Positions 8,182-16,415 of a DNA stretch of 29,665 nt are shown here, piece after piece; within the stretch, counting starts at the first letter, position 1, and every line of letters starts with the position of its first letter. The notes under the pieces were generated by a model. It was not told the origin of the DNA, did not search any database, and worked only from the letters and a program-made list of their open reading frames with translations. The position numbers and the translations under genes are program-made. The DNA lies in contig DASQDI010000057.1 in NCBI GenBank assembly GCA_035634255.1, positions 1 through 29,665 on the forward strand. Direction: 5' to 3'. Source of the stretch: DATLMR01 sp035634255. GTDB lineage: Bacteria > Acidobacteriota > Blastocatellia > UBA7656.

Positions 8182-10110
8182 TCAGCCTACTATTTTGAGC
8201 AAGGTTTCGAGCGGGCGGTGATGGAAGGTGCGCGGGGCGTTCTCCAACACCTCTTCGAGGGTGGTCGTGCCGCGAAGGGCTTTCACCATGCCGTCTTCCT
8301 GCATCGAACACAAGTTGCACTCGTCCAGACTGATCTGCCTGATCTCCTGCATGGTCCTCTTTTGTAGAATGGCATCGCGAATATCGACGTTCGGGACCAG
8401 CAGCTCATAGATCCCCAGGCGGCCGCGGTACCCCGTGAAGTTGCACGAAGAGCACCCCTTGCCTTTGTAGAGAGTGAAATCGCTCGCCTCGGCCCTCGTC
8501 AACCCGAACCGCCTGAGAACGCGGTCCTCCGACATGTACTGCACCCGGCAGTTGGCGCACACCTTCCGGACGAGCCTCTGCGCGAGCACCGCGGCTATCG
8601 TCGAAGCGATTAGCGACGTTTCAATATCCATGTTGATCAGGCGCACGAGCGCCCCGACCGAGTCTTCCGTGTGGAATGTGGCGAAGACTTTGTGGCCCGT
8701 GAGCGCCGACTGCACGGCCACGTCCGCGGAGAACTTATCGCGTATCTCCCCGATGACGATTATGTCCGGGTCCTGCCGCACTATCGAGCGGAGGGTGTCG
8801 TTAAAAGTTAGACCGATCTTCTCGTTTATCGAGCACTGAGAGATGCCGTCTATGACGTACTCGACCGGGTCTTCGCAGGTGATGATCTTGACCGTCGGGT
8901 CGTTGCAGTGGTCTATGGAACTGTAAAGGGTGGTCGTCTTGCCCGAGCCGGTAGGCCCCGTTATCAGGGTGATGCCCGAAGGGGTCGCCAGAACGTCCTC
9001 GGTGTACATCCGCAGTATATTCGGCGCGAACCCGAGCTCCTGCAGGCTGATCAGCGAAGCCTTGTTGAGTATTCGCAGCACGACGTTCTCGCCGAAGACG
9101 GTCGCGTAAAAGGAGACCCGGATGTCGATCTCCTGCTTGTCCGTCTTCACGAATATTCGCCCGTCCTGGTGCTTGCGCCTTTCGGCAACGTCGGCGTCCG
9201 CGAGAATCTTGATCCGCGAGACGATGCGCGGGGTGTACTCGCGCGGGAAATCCATCTTGTGAACCAGCACCCCGTCGATGCGGTACCGCACGCGCAGCTT
9301 GTTGGCGAGCGGCTCGAGGTGGACATCCGACGCGCCCTCCTCAATCGCCGACCTGATGAGGTGATCGACCATCTGCGTTATCTGCCCGTCCCCGGCCTGG
9401 GCCTGACTCTGCGGCTGGCTCTGCACTTCGAGCGAGTGATACTTGACCTTCTGGTAGTCGGAGATTCCCGCGTCCTTGCTCTGTAGAAGGGAATCGACGA
9501 GGTTGAGCGTCTGAAGTATCACAGCGCTCGAGGCGAGCGACAACCTGACGCGGCAGTTGAACAGGCGCGCGATCTCCTCCATGAAGGCGGTGCTGGTCGG
9601 GTCAGACACGAGCAGGTGAAGCTCCCCGTCTTCGAGTTTTATGGGGAGCGCGTTCTGGCGGCGCAGGTACTTCAGGGAAATCCTGCGGCCGAGCTCGCAA
9701 TCTATCTGGCTTATGTCGGGGTCGAGCACCGGGATCGAGAATTTTTCAGAGAGCGCTTCGATGACGTGGCGCTCTTCGATCAGGCCGAGCTCTACGAGCA
9801 CCTCGCCTATGCGCCGAGCGCGCGGCCCGCTCTTCCGCTGACTCTCAAGCGCGGCGGCCACGTCGTCCGGCGTGACGAGGCCGCGCGTGATGAGTATCTC
9901 CCCCGTCAGCATCTTTTTCTTCTGCCGCCGGACAGCGTCCTCCAGCCGCGGGCTGCTGACCCAGTTCATCTCGATCAGAACTTCGTTAAGAGTCTTCTGC
10001 CCGCCGAGGTGCTCTTTTATCTTCTTCGCTTTCGAGAGTTGATCCTGTGTGAGAATGCCATCCCTCACCAGAGTATTCCCGACCTGATCTTCGAATGACT
10101 GCTGAAGCAT
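8182..10110 (-). CDS. pilB: Type IV pilus assembly / type II secretion ATPase (PilB/GspE family)
   Basis: Cytoplasmic motor ATPase that powers pilus extension or type II secretion. The ATG at 10110 has GGAGG four bases upstream and gives 642 residues. The open frame continues to 10644 but would overlap the divergent peroxiredoxin gene with unrelated residues. The N-terminus carries four repeats of the MshEN/GspE_N kind, for example TGEILITRGLVTPDDVAAAL and RIGEVLVELGLIEERHVIEA, which in MshE-type ATPases bind cyclic di-GMP. Walker A is GPTGSGKTTT at about 385; Asp and His boxes follow, with GEIRD and ALTGHKVFATFHT. The tetracysteine zinc site is CANC...CSSC. No other pilus gene is nearby, so PilB versus GspE is not settled by context. 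Confidence 0.93.
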   Translation of the reverse strand: MLQQSFEDQVGNTLVRDGILTQDQLSKAKKIKEHLGGQKTLNEVLIEMNWVSSPRLEDAVRRQKKKMLTGEILITRGLVTPDDVAAALESQRKSGPRARRIGEVLVELGLIEERHVIEALSEKFSIPVLDPDISQIDCELGRRISLKYLRRQNALPIKLEDGELHLLVSDPTSTAFMEEIARLFNCRVRLSLASSAVILQTLNLVDSLLQSKDAGISDYQKVKYHSLEVQSQPQSQAQAGDGQITQMVDHLIRSAIEEGASDVHLEPLANKLRVRYRIDGVLVHKMDFPREYTPRIVSRIKILADADVAERRKHQDGRIFVKTDKQEIDIRVSFYATVFGENVVLRILNKASLISLQELGFAPNILRMYTEDVLATPSGITLITGPTGSGKTTTLYSSIDHCNDPTVKIITCEDPVEYVIDGISQCSINEKIGLTFNDTLRSIVRQDPDIIVIGEIRDKFSADVAVQSALTGHKVFATFHTEDSVGALVRLINMDIETSLIASTIAAVLAQRLVRKVCANCRVQYMSEDRVLRRFGLTRAEASDFTLYKGKGCSSCNFTGYRGRLGIYELLVPNVDIRDAILQKRTMQEIRQISLDECNLCSMQEDGMVKALRGTTTLEEVLENAPRTFHHRPLETLLKIVG

Positions 10111-10298
10111 CCCGCCTCCGAACGTTGTCAACTGTGTACCGGTGGGAGCACGAAGAGATACGAGCCTGTAGGGCAGGTCGTAAACGGTCACGGAATCGAT
10201 GGGGAACAGGGAACTGAGAGCGGGGAAATCATAAACCATAGGTGGTGAAAAATCACTAGTAATTTTCTCGCGGCGTCCCGTCTTTCTTTTGTTTCCGG

Positions 10299-10327
10299 TT
10301 GATTTATCCAGCGCGTAGTAAGAGAAT
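10299..10327 (+). promoter_or_regulatory. Candidate promoter of the BCP-type peroxiredoxin gene
   Basis: TTGATT (10299-10304), a 17-bp spacer and GAGAAT (10322-10327), each about four of six to consensus. It sits in the 276-base divergent gap 10111-10386. No clear pilB promoter was found on the other strand. Confidence 0.3.
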
Positions 10328-10386
10328 GCGGTACGTCCGATCTGTTTACCCTTTTTCAGATCAATCCCGACGCCTGCGAGAGGACT

Positions 10387-10869
10387 ATGAGCAAAGCGAC
10401 TTCCGACGAGCACCGCGGCGCAAGAGTGGGTCAGCTCGCGCCCGATTTCGAGCTTCAGGATGGGGACGGCAAGACGTGGAGACTCTCCGACCACCTCGGT
10501 AAGGTCGTGGCCCTGGTCTTCTACCCGAGGGACGAGACGCCCGTCTGCACCAAGCAGATGTGCAGCATGCGCGACCGCTGGGCAGATTACGAATCCACGG
10601 GCGCCGAAGTGGTCGCCATCTCCGTGGCCTCCGTCGAATCCCACAGGCGGTTTTCAGAGCACCACGACCTGCCGCAGAGGTTGCTCGCGGATGAGAAGGG
10701 CAAGGTCACGGGCCTTTACGAGGTGCGGTCGTTGCTCGGGGGGTCGCAGCGCGCGGTCATCGTCATAGACCCGGCCGGGGTCATCCGCTACAGGAAGTCC
10801 GTCATCCCCATCTTCCGCCCCGGCGACGATGAGGTGATTCAAGCCATCAAGGATGCTTCCGCCCACTGA
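10387..10869 (+). CDS. Thiol peroxidase of the BCP/PrxQ family
   Basis: Reduces hydrogen peroxide and organic hydroperoxides with electrons from thioredoxin. 160 residues with the thioredoxin-like fold expected for AhpC/TSA proteins: GQLAPDFELQDGDGKTW, then FYPRDETPVCTKQMCSMRD. Cys54 (TPVCT) is the peroxidatic residue and Cys59, five residues later, is the resolving cysteine typical of atypical 2-Cys PrxQ. AGAGG lies three bases before the ATG. It is divergent from pilB and convergent with the HAD gene, 16 bases away. A second peroxiredoxin in this window (23133-23594) carries selenocysteine at the equivalent position. Confidence 0.92.
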   Translation: MSKATSDEHRGARVGQLAPDFELQDGDGKTWRLSDHLGKVVALVFYPRDETPVCTKQMCSMRDRWADYESTGAEVVAISVASVESHRRFSEHHDLPQRLLADEKGKVTGLYEVRSLLGGSQRAVIVIDPAGVIRYRKSVIPIFRPGDDEVIQAIKDASAH

Positions 10870-10885
10870 CCCGCCCGCCGCTCGA

Positions 10886-11557
10886 TCAGGCGTCGAGGTG
10901 GTCGGCGAGTGCGGTCAGGTCGCGGACCTCTTTCGTGGGAAGCGGGCCGCCGGGCGTCGCCTGCTCGCCCTTTCTGTTGACCCACACGACCGGAATATTT
11001 AAAGCGCGGGCGGGTACGACATCATGGAAGTAGCTCTGCGCCGCGTGCAACTGGCGCGAGCCCCGGAGCCGCCTTCCGGCCTCTTCAAAGTGCGCGAAGC
11101 CGGGCTTGTAGGATTTCACCTGCTCGGCCGTTACGATCAGGTCGAAAGAGACTCGGAGATGGCGCAGGGTCCCCCCCAGCAACTCATCATCGACGTTCGA
11201 CAGGATGCCGAGGCGGTGCCGCCGCGCGAGCCTTTCCAGAGCGGCATTCGTGTCCGGGAAAGGCTGCCAGTCGGGCAGGCTATCGGGGAGGAACCGCGCC
11301 CGCTCGGGTCTCAGGTCCCACCCCAGACGCTCGGCGACCCGAACCGCCGAGCGGGCGAGCACCTCTCTGTAAGGCACATAAGGGCCGGATTCTACGGAGG
11401 CCTCCGCCTCCATGTAAGCCTCGATTATCCGGTCGGGTGCCATCTCTATGCCGTCGCGTGAGGCTTCATCCCTGAAGGCCCCGACTATGCCGGATTCCCA
11501 GTCGATAAGGGTGCCGTAGCAGTCGAAAGTGATTACGTCGAATTCCATGTCGCTCAT
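10886..11557 (-). CDS. HAD-superfamily hydrolase, haloacid dehalogenase type II-like
   Basis: Probable cytoplasmic hydrolase of the HAD superfamily, 223 residues. The N-terminal DxDYGT-like motif is FDCYGTLIDWESG, with nucleophile Asp12 and Thr16, as in (S)-2-haloacid dehalogenases. Motif II is LGILSNVDD (Ser-Asn), and motif III is SYKPGFAHFEEA with its lysine. The end, SYFHDVVPARALNIPVVWVNR, also fits type II dehalogenases. The real substrate may be a phosphate ester or other carboxylate, since many relatives are untested. The start could be Met1 or Met4; neither has a strong Shine-Dalgarno. It follows a membrane protein gene after only 6 bases, so the two are likely co-transcribed. Confidence 0.85.
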   Translation of the reverse strand: MSDMEFDVITFDCYGTLIDWESGIVGAFRDEASRDGIEMAPDRIIEAYMEAEASVESGPYVPYREVLARSAVRVAERLGWDLRPERARFLPDSLPDWQPFPDTNAALERLARRHRLGILSNVDDELLGGTLRHLRVSFDLIVTAEQVKSYKPGFAHFEEAGRRLRGSRQLHAAQSYFHDVVPARALNIPVVWVNRKGEQATPGGPLPTKEVRDLTALADHLDA

Positions 11558-11563
11558 GATTAT

Positions 11564-12298
11564 TCATCCCGGATTCTGGACGGCCTGCCACAACGACCTC
11601 CACGAAGCATGCAGTAGCTCGTCGATTCTTGACCAGTCTTCTTCCGATACTCCTCCGGCTTCGGCCTTCGTGTCCCGTATCTCCATCGCTTCGGCCCGCA
11701 GGCGCGCGTGATCCATGAAGGGCTCGACGGGCATCTGGTAAATCTCGGCCGCGAGCTCGGCCAGAGCGCGCTCGAGGTCTCCCGGCGCGTGTTTCTTCCT
11801 CTCGCGGTGTACAATCCACCACTCAAGCTCAAGCCCGGCCGCGCGGTCCACGTTGAACGGGACATCGCTGACTTCCCTGATGGACGAGTAATAGCTGACC
11901 AGATAAGGGAGGGCCTTGTTGTAGTCGTCGCGGCCGCGCCCGTCCTTGAAAACGAAGGCGGCCCTCGCTGCCTTGTACGCGACCACGTTCGATCTCAGGA
12001 AAGGCAGATTATATTGGTCGCGCAGCAATTCCGAAAGCTGGCTGAAGAGGCGGAGCCGTTCCTTCGCGTAATAAGACCGCCACATGGCCGTGTCGAGCCG
12101 GGCCACCTCGTCCGGGTCGAATTCGCGCAGGCTCGCGGACCGGGGCGCATTCAGATCGACCAGCACGAAGACGAGCAGGGCGGCGGCGAGCCCTGCGATT
12201 ATCCACCGCCTCCTGACCCTCCCGCGCTTCGGGCTCCGCTCGCCGTGAGCCGAGGCCTCGGGCAGGGTCTCCTTTTCCGAGATCGATGACTTAATCAT
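11564..12298 (-). CDS. Single-pass membrane protein of unknown function
   Basis: I do not recognise a family. The 244-residue product has a charged cytoplasmic N-terminus ending in KRGRVRRRW, a single membrane span (IIAGLAAALLVFVLVDL, about residues 32-48) and an extracellular or periplasmic domain of about 195 residues that looks largely helical and contains no cysteine. Visible stretches include WRSYYAKERLRLFSQLSELL and LELEWWIVHRERKKH. GGAGGT six bases before the ATG at 12298 decides the start; a TTG further upstream is less likely. The HAD hydrolase gene begins 6 bases after its stop, which suggests a shared transcript. The gap to aspS holds the aspS terminator. Confidence 0.75.
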   Translation of the reverse strand: MIKSSISEKETLPEASAHGERSPKRGRVRRRWIIAGLAAALLVFVLVDLNAPRSASLREFDPDEVARLDTAMWRSYYAKERLRLFSQLSELLRDQYNLPFLRSNVVAYKAARAAFVFKDGRGRDDYNKALPYLVSYYSSIREVSDVPFNVDRAAGLELEWWIVHRERKKHAPGDLERALAELAAEIYQMPVEPFMDHARLRAEAMEIRDTKAEAGGVSEEDWSRIDELLHASWRSLWQAVQNPG

Positions 12299-12437
12299 TC
12301 CGTTACCTCCGATCAAGAATGATTTCAGCCGTGGGCGAGGCGAAGCCGTTACTTTGCGTACGTCGCGCTCGAAACTGACAGGCTGATCTAATGCTTTTAC
12401 GTCGCGGCCCGTGGGAATGGATTCAAAGGAGCGGCCG

Positions 12438-12476
12438 GATAATAAAGGCCGGCCCTCAACCTGTGAAGACCGGCCT
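12438..12476 (-). terminator. Rho-independent terminator of aspS
   Basis: Read on the minus strand, AGGCCGGTC (12476-12468) pairs with GGCCGGCCT (12454-12446) through 9 bp including one G-U, with a 13-nt loop, then TTATTAT. It lies 23 bases after the aspS stop. Confidence 0.75.
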
Positions 12477-12498
12477 CGTGATGTCGGGCGAGCCGCGG

Positions 12499-14274
12499 CT
12501 ACCCCACTATTTTTATGTGCAACTCGCGCAGCTGTTCCGGCGAAACCGGGCCGGGAGAGTCGGTCATAAGATCGGTGGCGCTGGCCGTCTTCGGGAAGGC
12601 CATGACTTCGCGGATCGACTTTTCGTGCGCGAGCAGCATGACGAGCCGGTCGAACCCGAAAGCGATGCCCCCGTGAGGCGGCGTGCCGTATTCCAGAGCG
12701 TCGAGCAGGAAGCCGAACTTGGACCGGGCTTCCTCATTGCTGAGGCCGAGGACCTCGAAGATTTTCCTCTGCATCTCCCGCGAGTGAATTCGGATCGAGC
12801 CGCTCCCGAGTTCTATCCCGTTGAGCACGAGGTCGTACGCCTTGGCGCGGACCTTCCCCGGATCGGAGTCGAGCATGTGTAAATCCTCCTCCCGCGGGCT
12901 GGTGAACGGGTGATGCATGGCGTAGTAGCGCCCGTCCTCTTCGTGGTACTCGAACATCGGGAAGTCCGTGACCCAGAGGAAATGGAACTTGTTCTGATCG
13001 ATCAGCCCCTCGCGCTCCGCGATTTCGAGCCGCAGGGCGCTGAGCGCCGCCGCCACTACGGACGACTTCCCCGCGACCGCCAGCACCGCGTCGCCGGGCG
13101 TGGAACCGGCTGCCAGAGCCAGTTCCGCGACTTTGTCGTCCCCGAGCGCCTTCGACAGAGACGACGTGATCTCCCCGTTCTCCGCGGTCTTGATCCACGC
13201 CATCCCGCCCGCCCCATACCGCTTCGCGACCTCGGTCAGCTCGTCGAGATTCTTTCGCGAGTACTTCGCCCCGCCCTTGACGGTAATCGCCCTGACCTGG
13301 CCCCCCGCTTCGAGCGCGCTCCTGTAGGGCGTGAAGTCGGTGCCGGAGAGCGGCACCGAGAGGTCCTGCAACTCCATCTCGAACCGCGTGTCGGGCTTAT
13401 CCGAGCCGTAGCGCCGCATGGCTTCGGCGTAGGTGAGCTGGGGGAAGGGGGACTCGACTTTGACATCTATCAACCGGGCGAGCTCGACCATCATCGGCTC
13501 GAGAGTCTTGTAAACGTCCTCGGGGCGGATGTAGCTCATCTCAATGTCGATCTGCGTGAACTCGGGCTGCCGGTCCGCGCGGAGGTCCTCGTCCCTGAAA
13601 CACCTGACGATCTGGAAGTACTTGTCGAAGCCCGCGACCATCAGGAGCTGCTTGAACATCTGGGGCGACTGCGGCAGGGCGTAAAAGTTTCCGGGCGTGA
13701 GCCGGCTGGGAACTATGTAATCGCGCGCGCCCTCCGGCGTCGATTTGACCATCATCGGGGTCTCTATCTCGTAGAAGCCGTGGTCGTCGAGGTAGCGCCG
13801 CACGGTGATCGCCGCGCGGTGGCGCAGCTTGATATTCTCCTGCATCTTCGGGCGGCGGAGGTCGAGGTAGCGGTATTTGAGGCGAACGTCCTCGTTCGCC
13901 TTCGAGCCCTCGATCTCGAAGGGCGGGGTTTTGGCGTCGTTGAGGATGTACAGCTCGCGCGCGATCACCTCGACGCGGCCCGTCTTCAGGTTCGCGTTGA
14001 TCTTGTCCTTATCGCGCATCACGACTTTGCCGACGATGGCGATCACGTACTCGCCGCGGAGGTCCTTCGCGCGCCTGTGAGCATCGGCGTTCTTATCCTC
14101 GTCGAAGACCACCTGAAGTATGCCCTCGCGGTCGCGCAGGTCGACGAAGGTGAGCGGGCCGAAATCGCGCCTGCGGTGGACCCACCCCATTAATTTAACC
14201 ATCTCCCCTGCGTGCTCCGGCCTCAGCTCCCCGCAGTAGTGCGTGCGTTTCAAATTTCCCAGATTATCAACCAT
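12499..14274 (-). CDS. aspS: Aspartyl-tRNA synthetase
   Basis: Class IIb synthetase that charges tRNA-Asp, 591 residues, the bacterial-type length that includes the GAD insertion domain. The N-terminal anticodon-binding OB fold runs from RTHYCGELRPEHAG through WVHRRRDFGPLTFVDLRDR. Motif 2 is FRDEDLRADRQPEFTQID, the catalytic flipping-loop region EGARDYIVPSR is present, and motif 3 is GGIAFGFDRLVMLL. Whether it is discriminating or also charges tRNA-Asn cannot be decided from the sequence alone. No strong Shine-Dalgarno precedes the ATG. hisS ends 43 bases upstream on the same strand, the common hisS-aspS arrangement, and a terminator follows. Confidence 0.98.
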   Translation of the reverse strand: MVDNLGNLKRTHYCGELRPEHAGEMVKLMGWVHRRRDFGPLTFVDLRDREGILQVVFDEDKNADAHRRAKDLRGEYVIAIVGKVVMRDKDKINANLKTGRVEVIARELYILNDAKTPPFEIEGSKANEDVRLKYRYLDLRRPKMQENIKLRHRAAITVRRYLDDHGFYEIETPMMVKSTPEGARDYIVPSRLTPGNFYALPQSPQMFKQLLMVAGFDKYFQIVRCFRDEDLRADRQPEFTQIDIEMSYIRPEDVYKTLEPMMVELARLIDVKVESPFPQLTYAEAMRRYGSDKPDTRFEMELQDLSVPLSGTDFTPYRSALEAGGQVRAITVKGGAKYSRKNLDELTEVAKRYGAGGMAWIKTAENGEITSSLSKALGDDKVAELALAAGSTPGDAVLAVAGKSSVVAAALSALRLEIAEREGLIDQNKFHFLWVTDFPMFEYHEEDGRYYAMHHPFTSPREEDLHMLDSDPGKVRAKAYDLVLNGIELGSGSIRIHSREMQRKIFEVLGLSNEEARSKFGFLLDALEYGTPPHGGIAFGFDRLVMLLAHEKSIREVMAFPKTASATDLMTDSPGPVSPEQLRELHIKIVG

Positions 14275-14317
14275 AACCGTTTAGCAATCGAACGAGGAAC
14301 GATCTTTGATCGAGCGT

Positions 14318-15595
14318 TCAAACTCCCTTCAACAATTCTTCCACCAAATCCGCCTCGGACAGGCTCCGCTGTTCGCCGGTGTCCATCCGGCGCAGCACGA
14401 AGCTGCCGCTTTGAATCTCGCTCTCCCCGACAATGAGAGCGTACCGAGAGCCCAGGCTGTTCGCAACCGCGAGCGCCTTCTTGAGCTTGCGCCCTTCGAG
14501 GTCTACGACCGTGCTTATGCCCGCCCCGCGCAGCCGCGAGGCCAGGCCGAACGAGAACCTGCGCGCCTCGTCTCCTATGTGACTGATGAACAAAGTGGTC
14601 GCGTCCCGGCCCCGGTCGAAGCCCGATTCCGGCATGCTCATCACCATGCGTTCGATCCCGAAAGCGAAGCCGAAGCCCTTGACGGGGGGCCCGCCGAGCA
14701 GTTGCGAGAGGCCGTCGTACCGCCCCCCGCCGACGAGGGTGTTCTGCGCCCCGAGCTGGTTCCCGATGATCTCGAAGGCCGTCCGCATGTAATAGTCGAG
14801 CCCGCGCACGAGGCGCGGGGCGACCGAGTACTTGATGCCCCGCTCGTCGAGCAGTTCCCGGAACTCGCGGAAATGCTCGCGGCAAGGGTCGCAAAGCAGG
14901 TCGGTGATCGCGGGCAGCTCGTTCAGGTAAGGCTGGCACGACTCGACCTTGCAATCGAGAACGCGCAAGGGGTTCGTTTCATACCTCTGCCGGCAGCTCC
15001 CGCAAAGATGCGGGAGGCGCTCGCCGATGGCCTCTTTGAGCCGGGCGATGTACGCGGGGCGGCAGTTCTCATCGCCTATCGAGTTGATGAGCAGGTCCGT
15101 GTCCGTGATGCCGAGCTGTTTCAGGTACCAGTCGAGCATCTCGATGACTTCGGCTTCAATCGCGGGGTTGTCGCTCTGGCCGAGCACCTCGACCCCGGCC
15201 TGCGAGAACTGGCGGTAACGCCCCTTCTGCGGCCTCTCGCGCCTGAACTGCGGCCCGATGTAATAAAGCTTCTGCAACCCCGGCTGGTTGAACAGCCCGT
15301 GCTCGATGTACGCGCGGACGACGGAGGCCGTGGATTCGGGCCTGAGCGAGATCGACTCTCCGTCCCGGTCCTGGAAGGTGTACATCTCCTTGTTAACGTC
15401 GGTCTCCGTCCCGACCCCCCGCTCGAAGACCTCCGTGCGTTCGATTATCGGCGTGCGGATTTCCGAGAAGCCGAACCGCCGGAAGGCTTCGCGCGCCGTG
15501 CGCTCGATCAGATGCCAGCGCTCGATCTGGGCGTCGATCTTGTCGGTGAATCGCGCCGGTAAGATGTCCTGGGTGCCGCGTACTTTGCTGATCAT
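14318..15595 (-). CDS. hisS: Histidyl-tRNA synthetase
   Basis: Class IIa synthetase that charges tRNA-His, 425 residues, as expected. Motif 1 and 2 regions read FGFSEIRTPIIERTEVF, SLRPESTASVVRAYIEH and RRERPQKGRYRQFSQAGVE. The HisA signature is LVRGLDYYMRTAFEI, and motif 3 is GFGFAFGIERMVM. The C-terminal anticodon-binding domain contains VVDLEGRKLKKALAVANSLGS. CGSCRQRYETNPLRVLDCK and LLCDPC are cysteine positions seen in many bacterial HisRS insertion domains. The Shine-Dalgarno is weak. A hairpin (15616-15642: GTGAG and GGCGG paired with CCGCC and CTCAC) lies just upstream, between the carbonic anhydrase-like gene and hisS. Confidence 0.98.
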   Translation of the reverse strand: MISKVRGTQDILPARFTDKIDAQIERWHLIERTAREAFRRFGFSEIRTPIIERTEVFERGVGTETDVNKEMYTFQDRDGESISLRPESTASVVRAYIEHGLFNQPGLQKLYYIGPQFRRERPQKGRYRQFSQAGVEVLGQSDNPAIEAEVIEMLDWYLKQLGITDTDLLINSIGDENCRPAYIARLKEAIGERLPHLCGSCRQRYETNPLRVLDCKVESCQPYLNELPAITDLLCDPCREHFREFRELLDERGIKYSVAPRLVRGLDYYMRTAFEIIGNQLGAQNTLVGGGRYDGLSQLLGGPPVKGFGFAFGIERMVMSMPESGFDRGRDATTLFISHIGDEARRFSFGLASRLRGAGISTVVDLEGRKLKKALAVANSLGSRYALIVGESEIQSGSFVLRRMDTGEQRSLSEADLVEELLKGV

Positions 15596-15703
15596 CTCTT
15601 ACGTTTCCCGCTCGTGTGAGGAGGCGGGCGAGCCGCCCTCACTTCATCATTTCCGTTGAGTTATCGAGGACTCCGGGGCCGGTTGGTGAAGGCTCTTCTG
15701 AGC

Positions 15704-16231
15704 TTACCTGTGCTTTTCGACCGCTTCCGCCAGGTAATTGTTCTTGTACTCGATGTAATGCTTCCAGTGCTGGTCTATCCTGGCGAGCTCTTCTTCCGTG
15801 ACTTCCCGGCGGACTCTGGCCGGGGACCCCATCACCAGCGACCGGGGCGGGATGATCGTGCCGGGAGTGACGAGGGAGCCCGCGGCCACGAAAGACATCT
15901 CGCCGATCACCACGTCGTCGAGGACTATCGAGCCGATCCCGACGAGCGACCTGTCTTTGACCGTGCACCCGTGAAGGACGACCCCGTGCCCGACCGTAAC
16001 GCAATTGCCGATGATCGTCGGGTACTGGCCGTTCGTCACATGAATGACCGTACCGTCCTGAATGTTGGTGCTGTGCCCTATGCGAATCTTGTTAACGTCG
16101 CCGCGTATCACGCAGTTGAACCATACGCTTGAGTGCTGGTCGATCTCCACGTCGCCGATTATCTGCGCGCTCGCCTCGATAAACGCGGTCGCCGCGATCT
16201 TGGGCTTCATCCCCTGGTAGCTTCTGATCAT
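15704..16231 (-). CDS. Gamma-class carbonic anhydrase family protein
   Basis: Trimeric left-handed beta-helix protein of the gamma carbonic anhydrase/YrdA/PaaY group, 175 residues. Hexapeptide repeats run from about residue 17 to 140. The three zinc-ligand histidines are present as His64 (TVIHVT), His82 and His87 (VGHGVVLHG), so metal binding is likely. A C-terminal helix follows (TEEELARIDQHWKHYIEYKNN). The catalytic glutamates of Cam are not evident, as in most short relatives, so carbonic anhydrase activity is unproven. AAGG lies three bases before the ATG at 16231; Met8 is an alternative start. It is transcribed towards hisS after a 108-base gap. Confidence 0.9.
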   Translation of the reverse strand: MIRSYQGMKPKIAATAFIEASAQIIGDVEIDQHSSVWFNCVIRGDVNKIRIGHSTNIQDGTVIHVTNGQYPTIIGNCVTVGHGVVLHGCTVKDRSLVGIGSIVLDDVVIGEMSFVAAGSLVTPGTIIPPRSLVMGSPARVRREVTEEELARIDQHWKHYIEYKNNYLAEAVEKHR

Positions 16232-16379
16232 AATCCTTCTCGCAGTATCCCCTCCCGCGAAGCCTCCGTCGTGATTCGGGTACCTGTTTCAGATCAAAGA
16301 TTGTCTCAAAGCGTTTGCCGTGAAACCCTTAACGCAAGGAAAGAATTGACGTTAACACACAGCCCTCAAAGCTCGCAAG

Positions 16380-16408
16380 TTGACACCCTCCGGCCCGTAC
16401 CTTAGCAT
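16380..16408 (+). promoter_or_regulatory. Sigma70-type promoter of the lipoprotein gene
   Basis: TTGACA (16380-16385, consensus), a 17-bp spacer and TAGCAT (16403-16408). Transcription would start at about 16415, practically at the ATG at 16416, so the message would be leaderless if this start is right. The rest of the 184-base divergent gap is otherwise unremarkable. Confidence 0.55.
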
Positions 16409-16415
16409 CTGAAGG

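Noticed and set aside
10245..10256. CRP-like palindrome GTGAAAAATCAC upstream of pilB
   Set aside because: The half-sites are 4 bp apart where CRP sites need 6, and no promoter could be matched to it.
10111..10644. N-terminal extension of the pilB frame
   Set aside because: It overlaps the divergent peroxiredoxin gene, has no family-like residues, and a good GGAGG marks the ATG at 10110.
12910..14193. Long plus-strand open frame opposite aspS
   Set aside because: Low-complexity Arg/Val/Glu-rich translation with no recognisable domain, while aspS is complete on the other strand.
14306..15562. Long plus-strand open frame opposite hisS
   Set aside because: Same reason: shadow of a conserved gene.
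16380..16410. Transcription terminator of the carbonic anhydrase-like gene or other mobile-element border in the divergent gap
   Set aside because: No hairpin, direct repeat or inverted repeat is present; the sequence is explained by the lipoprotein promoter.
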